From positions 1-15,506 of the forward strand of contig NZ_CABTZR010000054.1 of assembly GCF_902489365.1 (NCBI RefSeq): a DNA stretch of 15,506 bases, in the 5' to 3' direction. Shown here one piece after another: positions 15,291-15,506 of the stretch. The notes under the pieces were generated by a model. That model saw only the letters and a list, made by a program, of their open reading frames with translations, searched no databases and was not told where the DNA came from. Made by a program: the position numbers and the translations under genes. The DNA comes from an uncultured Corynebacterium sp. GTDB lineage: Bacteria > Actinomycetota > Actinomycetes > Mycobacteriales > Mycobacteriaceae. The stretch's first letter is position 1. Each line of letters begins with the position of its first letter.

Positions 15291-15506
15291 TTATCCTTTC
15301 GCGTCTGTTCCTTGTGTGCTTGTTTCTTGCCGGTCTGCTTCTTGTGGGGTGCTCGCGGCGGCGCTGCGGCGGCCGGTGAGGTAGAAGATGCCGGTCATCA
15401 GGAGGATGAAGATAACGCCCGTGGCGAGGGCCGGGCGGTATTGCTCCTGCCACACCATGATGCCAAAAGTGAAGATGATGAAGGCGATGGAGAAGTATTG
15501 GCCCCA
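15291..15506 (-). CDS. C-terminal end of a probable amino-acid permease (partial)
   Basis: Only the last 71 residues lie inside the window; the gene continues past the right edge. Two hydrophobic segments are visible (FSIAFIIFTFGIMVW and ATGVIFILLMTGIFYL), joined by a short loop QEQYRP. A hydrophilic tail rich in Ala, Gln, Glu and Thr follows. The loop and segments resemble the last two membrane helices of APC-family amino-acid permeases. The stop codon lies two bases before hutG, so a histidine or related amino-acid transporter is likely. The family call rests on limited sequence. Confidence 0.65.
   Translation of the reverse strand, partial: WGQYFSIAFIIFTFGIMVWQEQYRPALATGVIFILLMTGIFYLTGRRSAAASTPQEADRQETSTQGTDAKG

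Noticed and set aside
15289..15453. An N-terminal extension of hutG to 15453
   Set aside because: It overlaps the permease gene out of frame, has no family similarity, and a good ribosome binding site serves ATG 15288.
1..15506. CRISPR arrays, tRNA or rRNA genes, insertion sequences
   Set aside because: No spaced direct repeats, tRNA-like folds, rRNA sequence, or transposase or integrase motifs were found on either strand.

Overview
This window is typical high-GC actinobacterial chromosome, almost certainly from a Corynebacterium. The clearest marker is a 1243-residue 2-oxoglutarate dehydrogenase protein (OdhA). It carries a lipoyl-less E2 succinyltransferase domain fused in front of the E1 domain, an arrangement found in Corynebacterium and Mycobacterium relatives. 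A TCGAAC-N4-GTTCGA LexA box and several TANNNT -10 elements placed very close to start codons agree with this. I cannot assign a species from the sequence alone.

Layout. Positions 1-4110 hold odhA on the minus strand with a strong terminator (117-164). Upstream of it, also on the minus strand, is a small glycine/alanine-rich EcsC-like protein (4092-4859). A plus-strand run follows: a type B carboxylesterase (4975-6696), a strongly acidic protein of unknown function with an Asp/Glu tail (6773-7636), and a membrane protein that looks like an ECF-transporter S-component (7712-8563). A minus-strand hypothetical gene (8614-9141) and a plus-strand drug-efflux-type MFS transporter (9248-10483) diverge from a short region containing a perfect LexA (SOS) operator at 9186-9201. 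A roughly 300-base convergent spacer (10484-10780) contains inverted repeats and two terminator-like hairpins.

The right part is all minus strand. A NUDIX hydrolase (13894-14286) overlaps by four bases a 1038-residue protein (10781-13897). That protein combines a BfiI-like phospholipase-D (HKD) nuclease domain, a superfamily 2 helicase and a DUF3427-like C-terminus. Upstream lie formimidoylglutamase hutG (14320-15288) and the C-terminal end of a probable amino-acid permease (15291-15506), which form a histidine-utilisation transcription unit.

How the genes work together. odhA serves the TCA cycle. Permease plus hutG would import an amino acid, plausibly histidine, and finish its breakdown to glutamate, which odhA's pathway can consume. 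The NUDIX/PLD-helicase pair is the best candidate for an under-described system: a translationally coupled nucleotide-hydrolase and nuclease-helicase module suited to DNA repair or anti-phage defence. The SOS-controlled MFS/hypothetical pair is a separate, testable stress-response unit.
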